Shown one piece after another: positions 10,651 to 21,604 of a DNA stretch of 64,000 nt. The position numbers were made by a program, and so were the translations under genes. The notes beneath the pieces were generated by a model, which was not told where the DNA came from, searched no databases, and saw only the letters and a list, made by a program, of their open reading frames with translations. Numbering within the stretch: the first letter of the stretch is position 1; each line of letters begins with the position of its first letter. The stretch comes from Trametes villosa (lineage: Eukaryota; Basidiomycota; Agaricomycetes; Polyporales; Polyporaceae), in contig PUDQ02000117.1 of the NCBI GenBank assembly GCA_002964805.2, forward strand, positions 1-64,000, given 5' to 3'.

Positions 10651-13600
10651 CTAACGGGAGGAACCCATCATTGCGTCCGAGAACTTCGTGTGCTTCTCGC
10701 GAGCGAGCGCCTTCGTCAGGACGTCGGCGACCTGATCGCCAGTCGGTACGTACTCGACGCGGACGGTGCCGGCCTCGAGCTCGTCGCGGATGAAGTGGTG
10801 CCGCACCGCGATGTGCTTGGTGCGATCGTGGAAGGCGGCGTTCTTTGCGAGCGACATAGCAGACTGGTTGTCGACGAGCATGAGAGTGCCGGAAGTGAGG
10901 GAGGTGTCGAGGGCGCCGAGGATCTCCGAGAGGAACGTCCGGACCCAGAGAGCCTCCTTCGTGGCGGCGGCCATGGCGAGATACTCAGCCTCGGTGCTCG
11001 ACTGCGCGCAAGAGGTCTGCTTCTTCGACGACCAACTGACCGCGGCCTTCGCGAGGAGGAAGACGTAGCCCGTGATGGACCGTCTGTCATTCACGTCAGC
11101 GGCCCAGTCGGCGTCGGTGTAGCCGTGGAGGTCGAGCTCCGAGGCGCTGCCATCGAAGACAAGACGCCTGTCGGTGGTGCCCCGGAGGTACCGGTAAACG
11201 CGCATGAGTGCGTTCCAGTGCACCTCGCCGGGGCGGGCGGCGTGCTTGCTCAAGGCGCCCACGGCGTACGCGATGTCAGGACGGGTCCCAAGCATCGCGT
11301 ACATGAGCGCACCGAGGGCGCTCTGGTACGGCTTCTCGTCGATCTCCGCGGCGTCGAGCTTGAGCAGCTTCTGGTTCGGCTCCATGGGGGTCGTCACCGG
11401 GCGCGCGTTCTCCATGCCGTGACGTGCGAGAATGGTCTCGACGTACTGCCGTTGGGAGAGCTCGAGCGTCCGGCGCGCGCGGTCACGCGTGATCTCCATG
11501 CCGAGTATCCAGCGGGCTTCACCGAGGTCGGTCATCTCGAAGCGGGCGGAGAGGTCGTCCTTGAGGGCGGAGATCGCAGACATGTCGTTCGAGAACATGA
11601 GCATGTCGTCGACATAGAGGGCGACGATGAGTAGGACACCGCCTTCGTGCTTGTGGAAGACGCTGTGGTCAGCGCTGCTGCGAGTGAAGCCGAGCGCCTC
11701 GAACTCGGTGCGAATCTTCTTGTACCACTCACGGCTCGCTTGTTTGAGGCCGTAGAGGGACTTGCGAAGCTTCCACACGACGTTGGGGTCGTTCGAGTCG
11801 AAGCCCTCCGGGATCTTCATGTAGATGTCCTCGTCGAGGTCGCCATTGAGAAAAGCGGACTTGACGTCCATTTGGTGTACTTCGAGGTCGAGCTGGGCGG
11901 CGAGTGCGAGCAGGATGCGAATGGACGAGAACTTGGTGACGGGCGCAAAGGTCTCCGTATAGTCGATGCCCTCGACTTGAGTGAAGCCTTTGGCAACGAG
12001 ACGAGCTTTGTACTTCTTGATCTCGCCGTCCGGTCCTCGCTTGATGCGGAACACCCACTTGCAGTCAACAACCTTGCGGTTGCGCGGGCGCTCTACCTCG
12101 TCGTAGAGCTCTGCCTTGGCGAAGGCGAGAAGCTCCTCGGCGCATGCAGCCTTCCACTGTTCAGCGTCGGGCCGGGACATGGCCTGCGCGTACGTCTGCG
12201 GCTCGTCCAAGAGCGTTGACGCACGCATTGCGTGCTCCATGCCCACTCGAACGCGGGCAGGGGCCTCAACGTTGTAGGCCTGCAGCTCCTCAACGCATGC
12301 GTCGGAGAGGACACACCGTGCCTGCTCCGAGTCGGCGTGGTTCGGATCCTGCTCCACAGGGTTGCCCCCTCCACCGGGCGCGGCAGCGGCAGCGGCGGGC
12401 GCACGCTCGTATGAGGAGAGCCTATAGCTCGGGTCCTCCTCCAGACGAGGCGGAGGACGCCGGTTGCGCATAGTGCGACGCTGTTCGGCCGGCGGAATAG
12501 GCTGTGGATAAGGTGCAGGGATGCTGCGAGGAGCAGGGCGGCGTGGAGCGGCAGGCGCGTGTGCGGGAGCGGGAGCGGGAGCGGGAGACACGTTGCGCAG
12601 GACGTTGGCAACGTATTGCTCGTCGTCCTCATCGTCGTCAGAGTCTGAGACGTAGGAGAGTCCGGGCAGAACTTCATCCTCGTCCGCAACGTCCTCGACG
12701 GTGACCCGGTGCGGCCGTGACGGAGACGGCGCAGGCGACGGAGCGGGAGATGGAGGCGCAGGGGGAGTGAACGGAACGAAAGGCTCGACATTGACCGTGA
12801 CGCGCGTAGGAACTGCCGAGGTGCCCTCGTCGAACACGACATCGCGAGACTCCACGATGCGTCCAGTCGGGCGATGCAAGAGGCGATAAGCCTTCTTGTT
12901 CTCTGCGAAACCGAGCAGCACACATTCGAGCGACTTAGCATCGAGCTTCTGGCGCTTGTTGTCCGGGACATGGACGTGTGCCTTGCACCCGAAGGGCCGA
13001 ATGTGCGCGACGGATGGTCTGATGCCGAGGTACGCCTCGTACGGGGTGATGTCCTCGTCGAGGGCGCGACTTGGAGTGCGGTTCAGGATGTGTATCGCGT
13101 AGAGAGTCGCCTCGCCCCAGTACGTGTTCGGCAGGCCCGAGTCCTGCATCATGGAGCGTGCCATCTCCATGATTGTCCGATTCATCCGCTCGGCAATGCC
13201 GTTCTCCTGCGGTGTGTCGGGATTCGTGAGCTCGTGGCGGATCCCGCGCTCCGTGCAGATGCGCTTGACCTCCTCGTTGACGTACTCGCCGCCGCCGTCC
13301 GTTCGCAGAATGCGGAATGGCTTCCCAGTCTCGAGCTCGCTACGCGAGATGTGCGCATCGAGAATCGCGGCCTGGTCGGACTTCTTGCGGAGAAGGTATC
13401 CGGTGACGTGGCGGGACTTGCCGTCGATGTACGTGTCGAGGTAGCGTTGGCCGCTGGGCGTCTGCGTCTGCATCGGCCCCATGAGGTCCGAGTGTGTCCG
13501 GTAGTTGACCTCCGGGTACTCGGTGGTTGTGGTCTTCGGGATGTCCGCGCGCGTCTGCTTGCCGGCGAGACACGGAGCGCAGACTTCTGATGGCGGCTTT

Positions 13601-15105
13601 GAGGGGCCGATGAGGTCCATCCCGTCCACCATTCCCTTGCGGATCATCTCGAGGACGTAGTTGACGTTGAGGTGCCCGAGGCGGCGGTGCCAGGTTTGGA
13701 CGTCGGCGCTCGACTTGGTGGACGAACGCGCGACGAGCGCGGACAGCTCCGGCGTGTCTCCCGGGTCGAATGACGCATCGAGGAGATCGCGGTCGACGTT
13801 GGCGACGTAGGCTCGTGCGGGAGGTTCGCAGGCACCGTGCAGGATATACAGGCCGTCTTGGAGAGACGCGCGGCCCGTTACGACGCCGTCGCTGGAGACG
13901 ATCTGGCAGCCGTCCTCGTCGAAGCTGACAGAGGAGCCACGGCGAGCGAGTTGCGAGACAGAGAGGAGATTGCCGTTCAGGTCCGGTACGTAGAACACGT
14001 CGGGCACCAAGACAGACTCCATGTTGCCGTCGAGCTCGACCTGGAGGGCGACGTTTCCGACGCCGGTCGCGAGAATCGAGCGCTCGTCACCGAGCCAGAC
14101 ACGTTTGGGCTCCGGAAGCGTGCGGAACGTCGAGAACCACTCGCGCTGCGAGCTCATTGTGGAGGATGCGCCGGAGTCGACGATCCAGAGCGAGAGCATG
14201 GAGGCCCGCTTGTTGAGCGCCTCGGCGACGTAGAGGCGGATCGTTTCGTCGCCGAGTTGGACGGTTGTGACCTTCGCGGAGAGGTCGCCCGTCTTGGTGT
14301 CCTTCGCGGCGAGCTCGGCTTTGAGCTTGCGGCACTCGTCCTTCGTGTGGCCCTTCTTCTGACAGTGGGCGCACTTCTTCGCGGGCTTGCCGTCGCCCTT
14401 GTTCTTGGGCTTGGGCGCAAAGGGAGCCTTGGTGGACGTGCGCGCAAGGAACGCGGAGTGCGTCGCGGCTTCCTTCTGGCTCTTCTCCATCTCGAGCACC
14501 TGCGTCGAGACGATCTGCGTCGTCAGGGTGTCCTGGGTCGACATCAGGATCGTTCGGAGTGTCGAGTACGAAGGGGGGAGGGAGATGACCATCGCGATCG
14601 CGATGAGGGAGTCGTCGATGGACTGGCCGAGGCCGGTGAGGACGTGCTTCTTGTAGAGCATGGCGTCCAGCTGCGGCTTGAGGGGCTCGGCGTCCGAAAG
14701 CGTGTTCCGGAAGAGCTCACCGATGAGGGAAGCGATCGTCTGCTTTCCCTTGCCCTCGTATGTCCCCATCAGCGAGTCCCAGATCGCCTTGGCCGAGTCC
14801 TCGTGCATGACGCCGTTGAGCGGCTCGTCCTCGAGCGTGAGCGTGATCTGTAGAGTCGCGAGCTCGTCGCGCTCCAGCCACGCGTCGTGGGCACTCTTGT
14901 CCTTGGGGTCCGGCTTCGTGTCCGTGCCGCTGACGACGGTCCAGAGGCGTCGCTGCTTGAGGATGCTCTGGACGCGGAACTTCCAAGTTGCAAAGTTGGA
15001 GGCGTCGTTCTTGAGGGCAGGAATGTCGAAGAGGTGGTTCGGAAGCGTAGGGAGTGCGCCGTGGGTCGAGGCGGTGGAGGTCGCCGTAGTCTCGGGGGGA
15101 GCCAT
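10651..15105 (-). CDS. copia Gag-Pol polyprotein
   Basis: A single 1484-residue frame. Gag occupies about 1-240 and ends in a CCHC zinc knuckle at 245-258 (CAHCQKKGHTKDEC). The aspartic protease has DSGA at 310-313. The integrase starts with an HHCC-type zinc domain (WHRRLGH near 472-478, CAPC at 509-512). Its catalytic core has D538, D603 and E639, the last pair 36 apart as in DD35E enzymes. A Pro/Ala-rich linker (about 780-910) leads to the reverse transcriptase, with QMDVKSAFLNG near 1077 and the active-site YVDD at 1164-1167. RNase H follows (GYTDADWA near 1340, then STEAEYLA). There is no frameshift or stop between gag and pol, so Gag excess must come from processing or dosage and not from recoding. 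All catalytic motifs look intact. Confidence 0.96.
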   Translation of the reverse strand: MAPPETTATSTASTHGALPTLPNHLFDIPALKNDASNFATWKFRVQSILKQRRLWTVVSGTDTKPDPKDKSAHDAWLERDELATLQITLTLEDEPLNGVMHEDSAKAIWDSLMGTYEGKGKQTIASLIGELFRNTLSDAEPLKPQLDAMLYKKHVLTGLGQSIDDSLIAIAMVISLPPSYSTLRTILMSTQDTLTTQIVSTQVLEMEKSQKEAATHSAFLARTSTKAPFAPKPKNKGDGKPAKKCAHCQKKGHTKDECRKLKAELAAKDTKTGDLSAKVTTVQLGDETIRLYVAEALNKRASMLSLWIVDSGASSTMSSQREWFSTFRTLPEPKRVWLGDERSILATGVGNVALQVELDGNMESVLVPDVFYVPDLNGNLLSVSQLARRGSSVSFDEDGCQIVSSDGVVTGRASLQDGLYILHGACEPPARAYVANVDRDLLDASFDPGDTPELSALVARSSTKSSADVQTWHRRLGHLNVNYVLEMIRKGMVDGMDLIGPSKPPSEVCAPCLAGKQTRADIPKTTTTEYPEVNYRTHSDLMGPMQTQTPSGQRYLDTYIDGKSRHVTGYLLRKKSDQAAILDAHISRSELETGKPFRILRTDGGGEYVNEEVKRICTERGIRHELTNPDTPQENGIAERMNRTIMEMARSMMQDSGLPNTYWGEATLYAIHILNRTPSRALDEDITPYEAYLGIRPSVAHIRPFGCKAHVHVPDNKRQKLDAKSLECVLLGFAENKKAYRLLHRPTGRIVESRDVVFDEGTSAVPTRVTVNVEPFVPFTPPAPPSPAPSPAPSPSRPHRVTVEDVADEDEVLPGLSYVSDSDDDEDDEQYVANVLRNVSPAPAPAPAHAPAAPRRPAPRSIPAPYPQPIPPAEQRRTMRNRRPPPRLEEDPSYRLSSYERAPAAAAAAPGGGGNPVEQDPNHADSEQARCVLSDACVEELQAYNVEAPARVRVGMEHAMRASTLLDEPQTYAQAMSRPDAEQWKAACAEELLAFAKAELYDEVERPRNRKVVDCKWVFRIKRGPDGEIKKYKARLVAKGFTQVEGIDYTETFAPVTKFSSIRILLALAAQLDLEVHQMDVKSAFLNGDLDEDIYMKIPEGFDSNDPNVVWKLRKSLYGLKQASREWYKKIRTEFEALGFTRSSADHSVFHKHEGGVLLIVALYVDDMLMFSNDMSAISALKDDLSARFEMTDLGEARWILGMEITRDRARRTLELSQRQYVETILARHGMENARPVTTPMEPNQKLLKLDAAEIDEKPYQSALGALMYAMLGTRPDIAYAVGALSKHAARPGEVHWNALMRVYRYLRGTTDRRLVFDGSASELDLHGYTDADWAADVNDRRSITGYVFLLAKAAVSWSSKKQTSCAQSSTEAEYLAMAAATKEALWVRTFLSEILGALDTSLTSGTLMLVDNQSAMSLAKNAAFHDRTKHIAVRHHFIRDELEAGTVRVEYVPTGDQVADVLTKALAREKHTKFSDAMMGSSR

Positions 15106-15190
15106 CGTGAAAATTGATTTGGGAGATTTTTATCGGTCTCGAAAGCGTCGGATTAAGCGATTGTTGGGTTGTGGTATTAGAGCGATCCGA

Positions 15191-15204
15191 CAGGGCTCAT
15201 AACC
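15191..15204 (-). other. Primer-binding site for half tRNA-iMet
   Basis: The 14 bases CAGGGCTCATAACC directly abut the 5' LTR. On the plus strand they read like the anticodon arm of an eukaryotic initiator tRNA-Met (CAT anticodon in CTCATAA), not like a tRNA 3' end. Drosophila copia and yeast Ty5 prime from such an internally cleaved initiator tRNA, so half-tRNA priming is inferred here. Confidence 0.78.
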
Positions 15205-15524
15205 TTTTGTCGGGTGTCGCGGACGCTAGAGTACGAGACGAAAGACTCAGTCTCCGGGCACGGTAGTGTTAGAGAGCTGTATTGAGTTACCTAGAGTACG
15301 AGACGAAAGACTAATCAATCCTGTCAGTACTGTAGTCTAGGTGTATGGAAAGGAGCGTAGTCTCACCTCAGTCTCCGGGCACGGTAGTGTTAGAGAGCTG
15401 AGGGAGGAGGAGGCGACGAGAGAGAGAAAAGGGAACGAGCGATTATGTAAGCTAATAGGCGCGCACGAGGCGCCGTATCGTACGAAACGTCCTTCTACTC
15501 GATGGACCTATACGTCCTACAACA
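15205..15524 (-). repeat. 5' LTR (320 bp, full length)
   Basis: Contains two 34-bp direct repeats at 15246-15279 and 15367-15400, 121 bp apart. The other LTR keeps only one copy. A second smaller internal repeat (CTAGAGTACGAGACGAAAGA) is also duplicated inside the extra segment. Confidence 0.94.
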
Positions 15525-15529
15525 GGTAG
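15525..15529. other. Target-site duplication, right copy
   Basis: GGTAG directly outside the right LTR, matching 10424-10428. Confidence 0.88.
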
Positions 15530-17143
15530 GCGGGAGACGGCTCTTATTCCGCATCGACGCACACCGCGCACAACTGTCTCGGTGCGTTCAGACAGTACGA
15601 TTGCTTTGAAAACGCCTGCTCACAGACTCTGCATCCCTATAGCGCACGATCAATAAGCTCTTGAGTATCCCTGCTCGTTTCACAATGAGAGCAACCCGGG
15701 TTTCTTCCGCCGACCGTCAACGTCGGCGATAGCGCGAGATCGACGGCCAGGACGTTCAGACCGCCATTCCGCGTGCTGCTTCCTCGTGTGGATCGACCCT
15801 CCTCGCCAGCGCAAGTAAGTATCCGTAAGTCCACAATCGCACTGTGAAAGCCCCATAGAGAGGATTCTCACTGCTCGTCTGTTGCACCACCGTAGCACGT
15901 AGTGCTGCGCGTACGCAGCCGCAGCCTCCTACGGCACCAGCAAAAGCCGCTATCGACAATCCACTTCGCGTACAAACTCGCGCGTAGCGACTGCTGTCTG
16001 GCACCAAGGCACCGACCAGGCCCCACACCGCAAGCCTACGGTGAACCCTCTGCGTTCGGAATCTGAATGCGCAAGATACTCTCGGCCTTGCTTCGCGTCG
16101 CATGTTACCCTCGTGCGCACGCCACGATGTCCGCCCTCGTCGCGCAAGTGCCGCCCTCTTTCCCCTGCGCGTGGTGGAGGCGGGATGTTGCGGACACGCG
16201 CTGTCGTTCCCCTTCCGCGTTCCGTTGCACAGAGCGGTTTCTCTAGCGGACGGCAAGCCTTTTATCACCAGGAGGCGCGCCCTCGCGGGATCCGTCTCTC
16301 ATCACTAGGGGCACCATAAGCCTGTATAACACGCACAAGGGCGCGCTGTAAGTGCAACTTTGAGATGCGTAGCTACTGCTCAGGAGATGTGCTACCGGCG
16401 CTGATGTGGATGCGTCTTCGTGCGGGTCCGGCACCTTCAAGAGTCGCTCATGGACATTCCTGGTTGCCACCGCCCTAAATAGATTTACAGCCTCAGGTCT
16501 TTGGTACGGTGGCCCTCCTCATTCCGCCCCCGCTTCCACAAATAACACAAACTATCCGCGCCGCGCTCTGGTTGGCTCCGCCTGCGACTCTACCCTGTCA
16601 CGTCTGACGCTACTCTGCAATTTCCTTACCGACACGCCTCGCACGTCTCCTAGGCCCCTAGGGTTTGCCTCAATTGGCCGACGCATCACTCTAGGGTAGA
16701 CAGACGCCGCACTCGTCGTCACCTGGACACTCAACAGGTGCCTCACACGCTCTGACCCCACTGCGGATCGTGCATTCGTGTCCCCGGGCTCGTCCGCCGC
16801 TCGTTATTGTCCAGCACGTCATTGTGAGCTTGCGCTGTTGGCACCTCGTTCCGTACCGATACGACTAACCGGCTGCCTTTTCTGCGCTCTACGGAGGCTG
16901 GGGTTAACCGGTCAGACGTTGTTGCGCAGAGTAGTTCTTGTCGTCCAAGTTTGATACATGACCGTGTAGTGGATAAGGCGAATGGCACGCCAAGGCACGG
17001 CCGAGATCCAGATATCGAGGGCGATAATATATACATGAGATGGACGGAGTACGCACAATATCTGTCCCACAAATCCGGACCTTGACTTCGGCTGCGTAGC
17101 GAGTATTGAGCGAAGTGGCGGGCGGCGCGACGGGAAGGCGGGG
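15530..17143. other. Intergenic, no supported gene
   Basis: Flank between the retrotransposon and the first F-box gene. Short frames occur on both strands, but none gives a recognisable product or a consistent exon chain. Confidence 0.45.
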
Positions 17144-18405
17144 TCACGTCCGAGTCGGAGGGGCTTGCAGCCAGTACTCCGTCCAGACCTCCGGCCACTT
17201 CTGCCGATATTCAAACCGGAGGACTCCGCGCATGCTCGGAAGGGCCGCAGCTATGTACCGCGCACATCTCTCTGGGGTGTCGCATACGTCGAAGGCAAAT
17301 CTGACCTCCTCTACGCCGGACAGGACCTCCATATCCGGGTCGTCACGCACGCCCCCCACGATGGCCTCGCAACACCGGTTCCTGTCCGAGTTGTGATTCC
17401 GCTGCATCCTGATCGTTTGAAGTGAAGAGGGAGCCTTTCGGCTCGCAGCAATGGCCTTGATCCAGGAAGGCGGCGAGGGGGAGCCCTCCTTGTCTGGCCA
17501 GCCGTACACGTTGATAAACTGCAGGGCGGGAAAGGAAGACGCGAGGAAGGCAAGGAGATGTGCTGTGGAGTGCATCGGTGAGAACGTAGCGCGCATTCGC
17601 AATGGAAGCCACTCACAACCAAGGTCAATGCAAATCTGCAGGTTGGTCACGGACGACCCGAACATGCAGCCGACAAAGTACTCCTGTAAAATCTGTGGTA
17701 AGCCGCTTTTGGAGCTTCGCAGTCTGTTCGTATGAACGGGCGTACCTCGGAAAACTCGGGATCGAGATGGAGGTAGCAGAGCGCTTGGCAGCCTTGCAGG
17801 TGCGTACAAATAGTTGACAGACGCGAGCATTCTCCTGCACTGGGAGGCTCCTTTTGAAAGTGTGGGTTGGCTACCGTCAGCGACGCGACGTTGCGGCAAG
17901 CCCACACGATGTCGAATAACGCCCTCGCAGATTCAAACTGACACGAAGCCAGCTCGAGAATAGCCAGATGTGCGAAGAAGGGGAGGCCGATCCTGAACAT
18001 TCGACGGCTGACGGAGCCCAAAAAGCATACGTTGTTGCAGTAGAGGGCTTGTAGGTTGGGAAATGTGGCCGTGAATAACACGTGAATACCTCGCGTGAAG
18101 TCCAGCGGGTTGAAATCCCCAAGCCCGTCCAGCGCAATCCCAGTGGTGATCGAATTTGTCGAGTGCGAGGCGCGATCGCCGTGGCAAGCCTCGGCGAATC
18201 GCAGGAGCTTTGTTTCGGTGTCAAGCCAGGGATATTTCCGGAGGAAGAACTGAGCACGGAGGCGCCATGTGCGGCACGTCAGAGCACAAGCGGCTAGGGT
18301 CCTGTGCTCTAGCTTCCACTCGATGAAGCCCCGTGCAACTACATCCGCGGCTACTTCGTCTATGAGGTGTTCGCAGATCTCGATGGGTAGATGACGGGAG
18401 TTCAT
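17144..18405 (-). CDS. F-box-like protein, array member 1
   Basis: Three exons on the minus strand (18405-17746, 17683-17617, 17562-17144) give 381 residues. The start MNSRHLPIEICEHLID matches the start pattern of its four paralogues. F-box proteins recruit substrates to SCF ubiquitin ligases through an N-terminal Skp1-binding motif. Here that motif is LPIEICEHLID followed by TLAACALTCRTWRLRAQFFLRKYP, about residues 5-70. The rest is an LRR-like region with repeated FPNLQALYCNN, LAILELASCQF and VASLTV segments. The C-terminal exon holds CDTPERCARYIAAALPSMR, a motif shared by the array. Exon 2 is 67 nt, as in member 2. The substrate is unknown. Confidence 0.8.
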
Positions 18406-20356
18406 CGCTGGGGGCTCTGGTCTTGGCCAAACAATAGTCCAAGGTATGAAAACATTCGGACGCTTGTAGTGTTGAAGGCGATACGTACGACGCTGGCCGA
18501 CTCCTCCGGGTATTGTAGTACGTCCGACTCTGATTCCGCTACGGTCGGGAGAGTTCCGGGTGCTTTCATGCAAGGTGAGCAACAGCGCAGGCAAAATGCG
18601 GCAGTTATCTTGAGGTAGCGCGTATCCTTGGAGCTAAAAGGCGAGTTTGAGGGTAGAATGGCGAGGGGAGGATCCCAGTCGAACACCAATGAATGCGCGG
18701 CGAGCGGCTTACACTGCAGTGAGCCTGGAGACAAGCAGTGAGCGCGCGAGGAGACGCTTCCTTCTCCTTCTCGAACTGCCTGTGAAGATTCAGACTTCCT
18801 TGCTTCGTCAGTGATCCTGTGAACTTCCTCTAATATTATCAGCCTGCGCACTAATCAACTAAGTGGTGTCAGTGGTCGCACTGTTGCCCCTAAGAATAGA
18901 AACTCAGTGAAATTTTCGATGACGAGTAACGGGAGTCCGCATTCGACGAACCTTTTGAATAGCACCTATGCATGGAAGTCGCAATTAGGGTTATGACGAC
19001 GCGGCATCACTGTTTGCCGCATTCTACTCGCATTCGTTGCAAGACGAAGAGCTCATCTTGGTACATGGCCTGTGAGATTCGAAAATACATCACTAAACAT
19101 TGTGAGCATACACACGCATATACAGTACACTCGAAACAGGAATACCGTCCGTTGATCCCCTTGCTTGGTGCCATGCGCGGCCAGGTTGTGCCAAGAGGCC
19201 TGTAAGGTTTGTACACCGAGCACCTGATAGCGGCATTGCTGCGGGCATCGGGACCACCTTGTAGCTTCTAAGGCTAGATTGAAGCCCCCGAACGCAGCTT
19301 CTCTTACGTCCGATATTTTGCGTGCCGACGGGGTAGCACCTACCTTAGCATGCGGACTCCCGAGCGCCGTAGGGCTCCCGGCGACGCATGGGGGCGACTC
19401 GGGGTTCTGCGGGACCTCATGCGCTAGCGCTAGCACCGATCTCCTCGAGCAGATAGAAGACTGGCGAGAACATCTGATTCTCTGGTCTAAGCCCTGGACG
19501 ACATGTCTACGGAGAACCCGGTCTTGAACATAGCGTAGTTGAATGAGTGGCTAAATCTGTGGGTGTCCGCGCCGTAGTTCATATGTGAGCCGATCGAGAT
19601 ACCTTCGAAGAACGGTCCGTCTACCTACCATTCGGCCTTCGTATTGTGTATTTGTAGTCGGCTGAAGCACCATAAGCAAGCAAACTCCTACATTGAGAGA
19701 GAGGGTCAGCGAAAGAAGCGCAACTTGCTGCGATACTGCCATCGTCCTTGCGGTGCACGCCGCTTTCCGTAAGACACTGCCGTTGGCACTCGGCACTTGA
19801 AGTGAACTTCGGCAATTACTATATCTCTCGCGGTGAGCACTGTTCGCACGTGATGGCATGGTACCAGATGACGTGCGGACTACACAGCCCAAGCGACACT
19901 GCTGTGAAAGTATTCATGATATGTGCGCGGCACGATGCCTTGTGTGCGGCGCGCTTGAAGCGCGATGTGCATATACTATGTTGGTATGTAATCGCGCCAC
20001 TTCTGGCCACACACATTCGGCGCTGCGAGCTACAAATTCCGCGCCATACGGCGAGAAGCTGATACCTAGCCAGGACTGGCGCTCTCGCATGTGCAAAGGA
20101 ACATGGTATATACGGACTAAGCCAGGCCCGACATACAGCGTAGCGGTGAAGGGGGCGAGCGATGTGTCAAGGTGTCGCGGAACAGGATCGATGAGCAAGT
20201 ACACAAAACATACCGATCGAGAAGTAGGGAGGTATGGTACAGAGCGAAGTAGGCAAATCGTGTTTCTGAGCGTACTCGAACGTATGCGGAGAGGGCATGG
20301 GCAAGTAGAACGGTGGCGGGGGGATAGGTCAAGCCTGCGGAAGGTGGGGGGATAGG
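18406..20356. other. Intergenic, no supported gene
   Basis: Nearly 2 kb with only short, unrelated open frames. No F-box fragment, transposon motif or RNA gene is recognised. Confidence 0.45.
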
Positions 20357-21604
20357 TTAAGCCTGCGGAAGGTGGTAGTCATTCCAACGTCCGCTTTCTC
20401 TATCGTAAATCTCGAACCGGAGAACCGGACGCATGTGTGGTAGAATCTTGGATATGTATCGAGCACAGCTCTCAGGAGCGTCGCACTTGTCCAGAGAAAT
20501 AATGAGCTCCTCTACGCCCGCCAGGATCTCCAGAGAGTCGTCCCCAACGCCGATAGTGTCCTTGCAACACGCGTTTTCGCCCAGGTCATGCAACCGTTCT
20601 AGCTTGATTGTTTGGAGTGCACAGGGCGTCTTCGTGCGGCTCGCGGCGATTACGTGGAGCAAGCTCGAGGACGGTGCAGGAAATGTCTGGTAGAAATGCT
20701 GCACGCTGGTGACGTGGATGCATTGGAGAGAAGGGAAGGATCCAGACAGACAGCCCCTAAGCTGCCCTGTGTGACGATACATACATTAAGCGAGACTGTA
20801 ATGGGCCTCTAAAAATGAGATTCACTTACAATGGGAGGTCACGAAGATCTCCAGCCTGGTAAGGGCGGAGCCAAGCGTGCTCCCAAGACCGTAGGCCTGC
20901 GCCACCCGTCTTGAGTAGCTTTCACGCGCTCAGAAGAACGAACGTACCAACGAAGAATTCCAATGGAAGAAATCGAGCTTCTGACATGCTTGCAGATGTG
21001 TACAGATTAGGGACAGTCGCGCGCCGTCATCATCGTTGCGGGAAGGCTGTTTAAATGTAGGGAGTACAATAGAGAGGAACGTGAGGTTTTGACACGCCCA
21101 GATGAGGTCGAGTAGTGTCCTCTTGGATTCGAAAGTACATAGTTGTAGGGTGAGGGTGACCAGACGGTCGAAGAAGGGAAGGCGCATCCTGAACATACGA
21201 GGGCTGATCCGATTCCAGTATACGCCAGTGCAGTGGAAGACCTGTAGGTTGGCAAACGCAACCATGAATAGCGCATAGGCTCCTCGGGTGAAGCGGTGTG
21301 GTGAGCGACCGTTTCCCAACCGAGAGAGTGTTAATACTGCGGTTGTCGATGCGAGCGGGTGCGGGTCACGATGTTGGCGTGCAGCCTCGGTGAACCTGAG
21401 AAGATCCCATTCGTTGTGAACCAGAGGATATTTTCGGAGGAGGAACTGTGCGCGGGGGCGCCATGCCCGACAAGTCAACGAACATGCCTGCAGAGTGCTG
21501 TACTTGTGATTGGAGACGCCTATGGTGTCCGGCCCGACAGCCTCTGCAGCTCCTGTATCCATGATATGTTCGCAGACTTCGATTGGAATAAGACAAAGTT
21601 CCAT
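20357..21604 (-). CDS. F-box-like protein, array member 2
   Basis: Exons 21604-20948, 20896-20830 and 20766-20357 give 377 residues. The F-box-like start MELCLIPIEVCEHIMDT is followed by LQACSLTCRAWRPRAQFLL, then an LRR-like region (FANLQVFHCTGV, LVTLTLQLCTF) and the shared C-terminal motif CDAPESCARYISKILPHMR. Exon lengths and intron phases match member 1 closely (exon 2 is 67 nt in both), so these two are recent duplicates in the same orientation. It is probably a substrate receptor of an SCF-type ubiquitin ligase, inferred from the F-box only. No frame damage is seen. Confidence 0.8.

Larger units (their letters stand above)
10429..15524 (-). mobile_element. Complete Ty1/copia LTR retrotransposon
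   Basis: A 5.1-kb element bounded by direct LTRs and a 5-bp GGTAG duplication, with one uninterrupted gag-pol frame read on the minus strand. In element orientation the order is 5' LTR (15205-15524), primer site, leader, gag-protease-integrase-RT-RNase H, then 3' LTR (10429-10627). Integrase before reverse transcriptase places it in Ty1/copia (Pseudoviridae-like). The LTRs are identical apart from one 121-bp indel, and the frame has no stops. Both facts point to a recent, possibly still mobile copy. It inserted into sequence without a recognisable gene. Confidence 0.96.

Noticed and set aside
13837..14853. 338-codon plus-strand frame, and similar ones at 10690-11634 and 12874-13590.
   Set aside because: They are antisense to the copia polyprotein, whose catalytic motifs prove the minus-strand frame.
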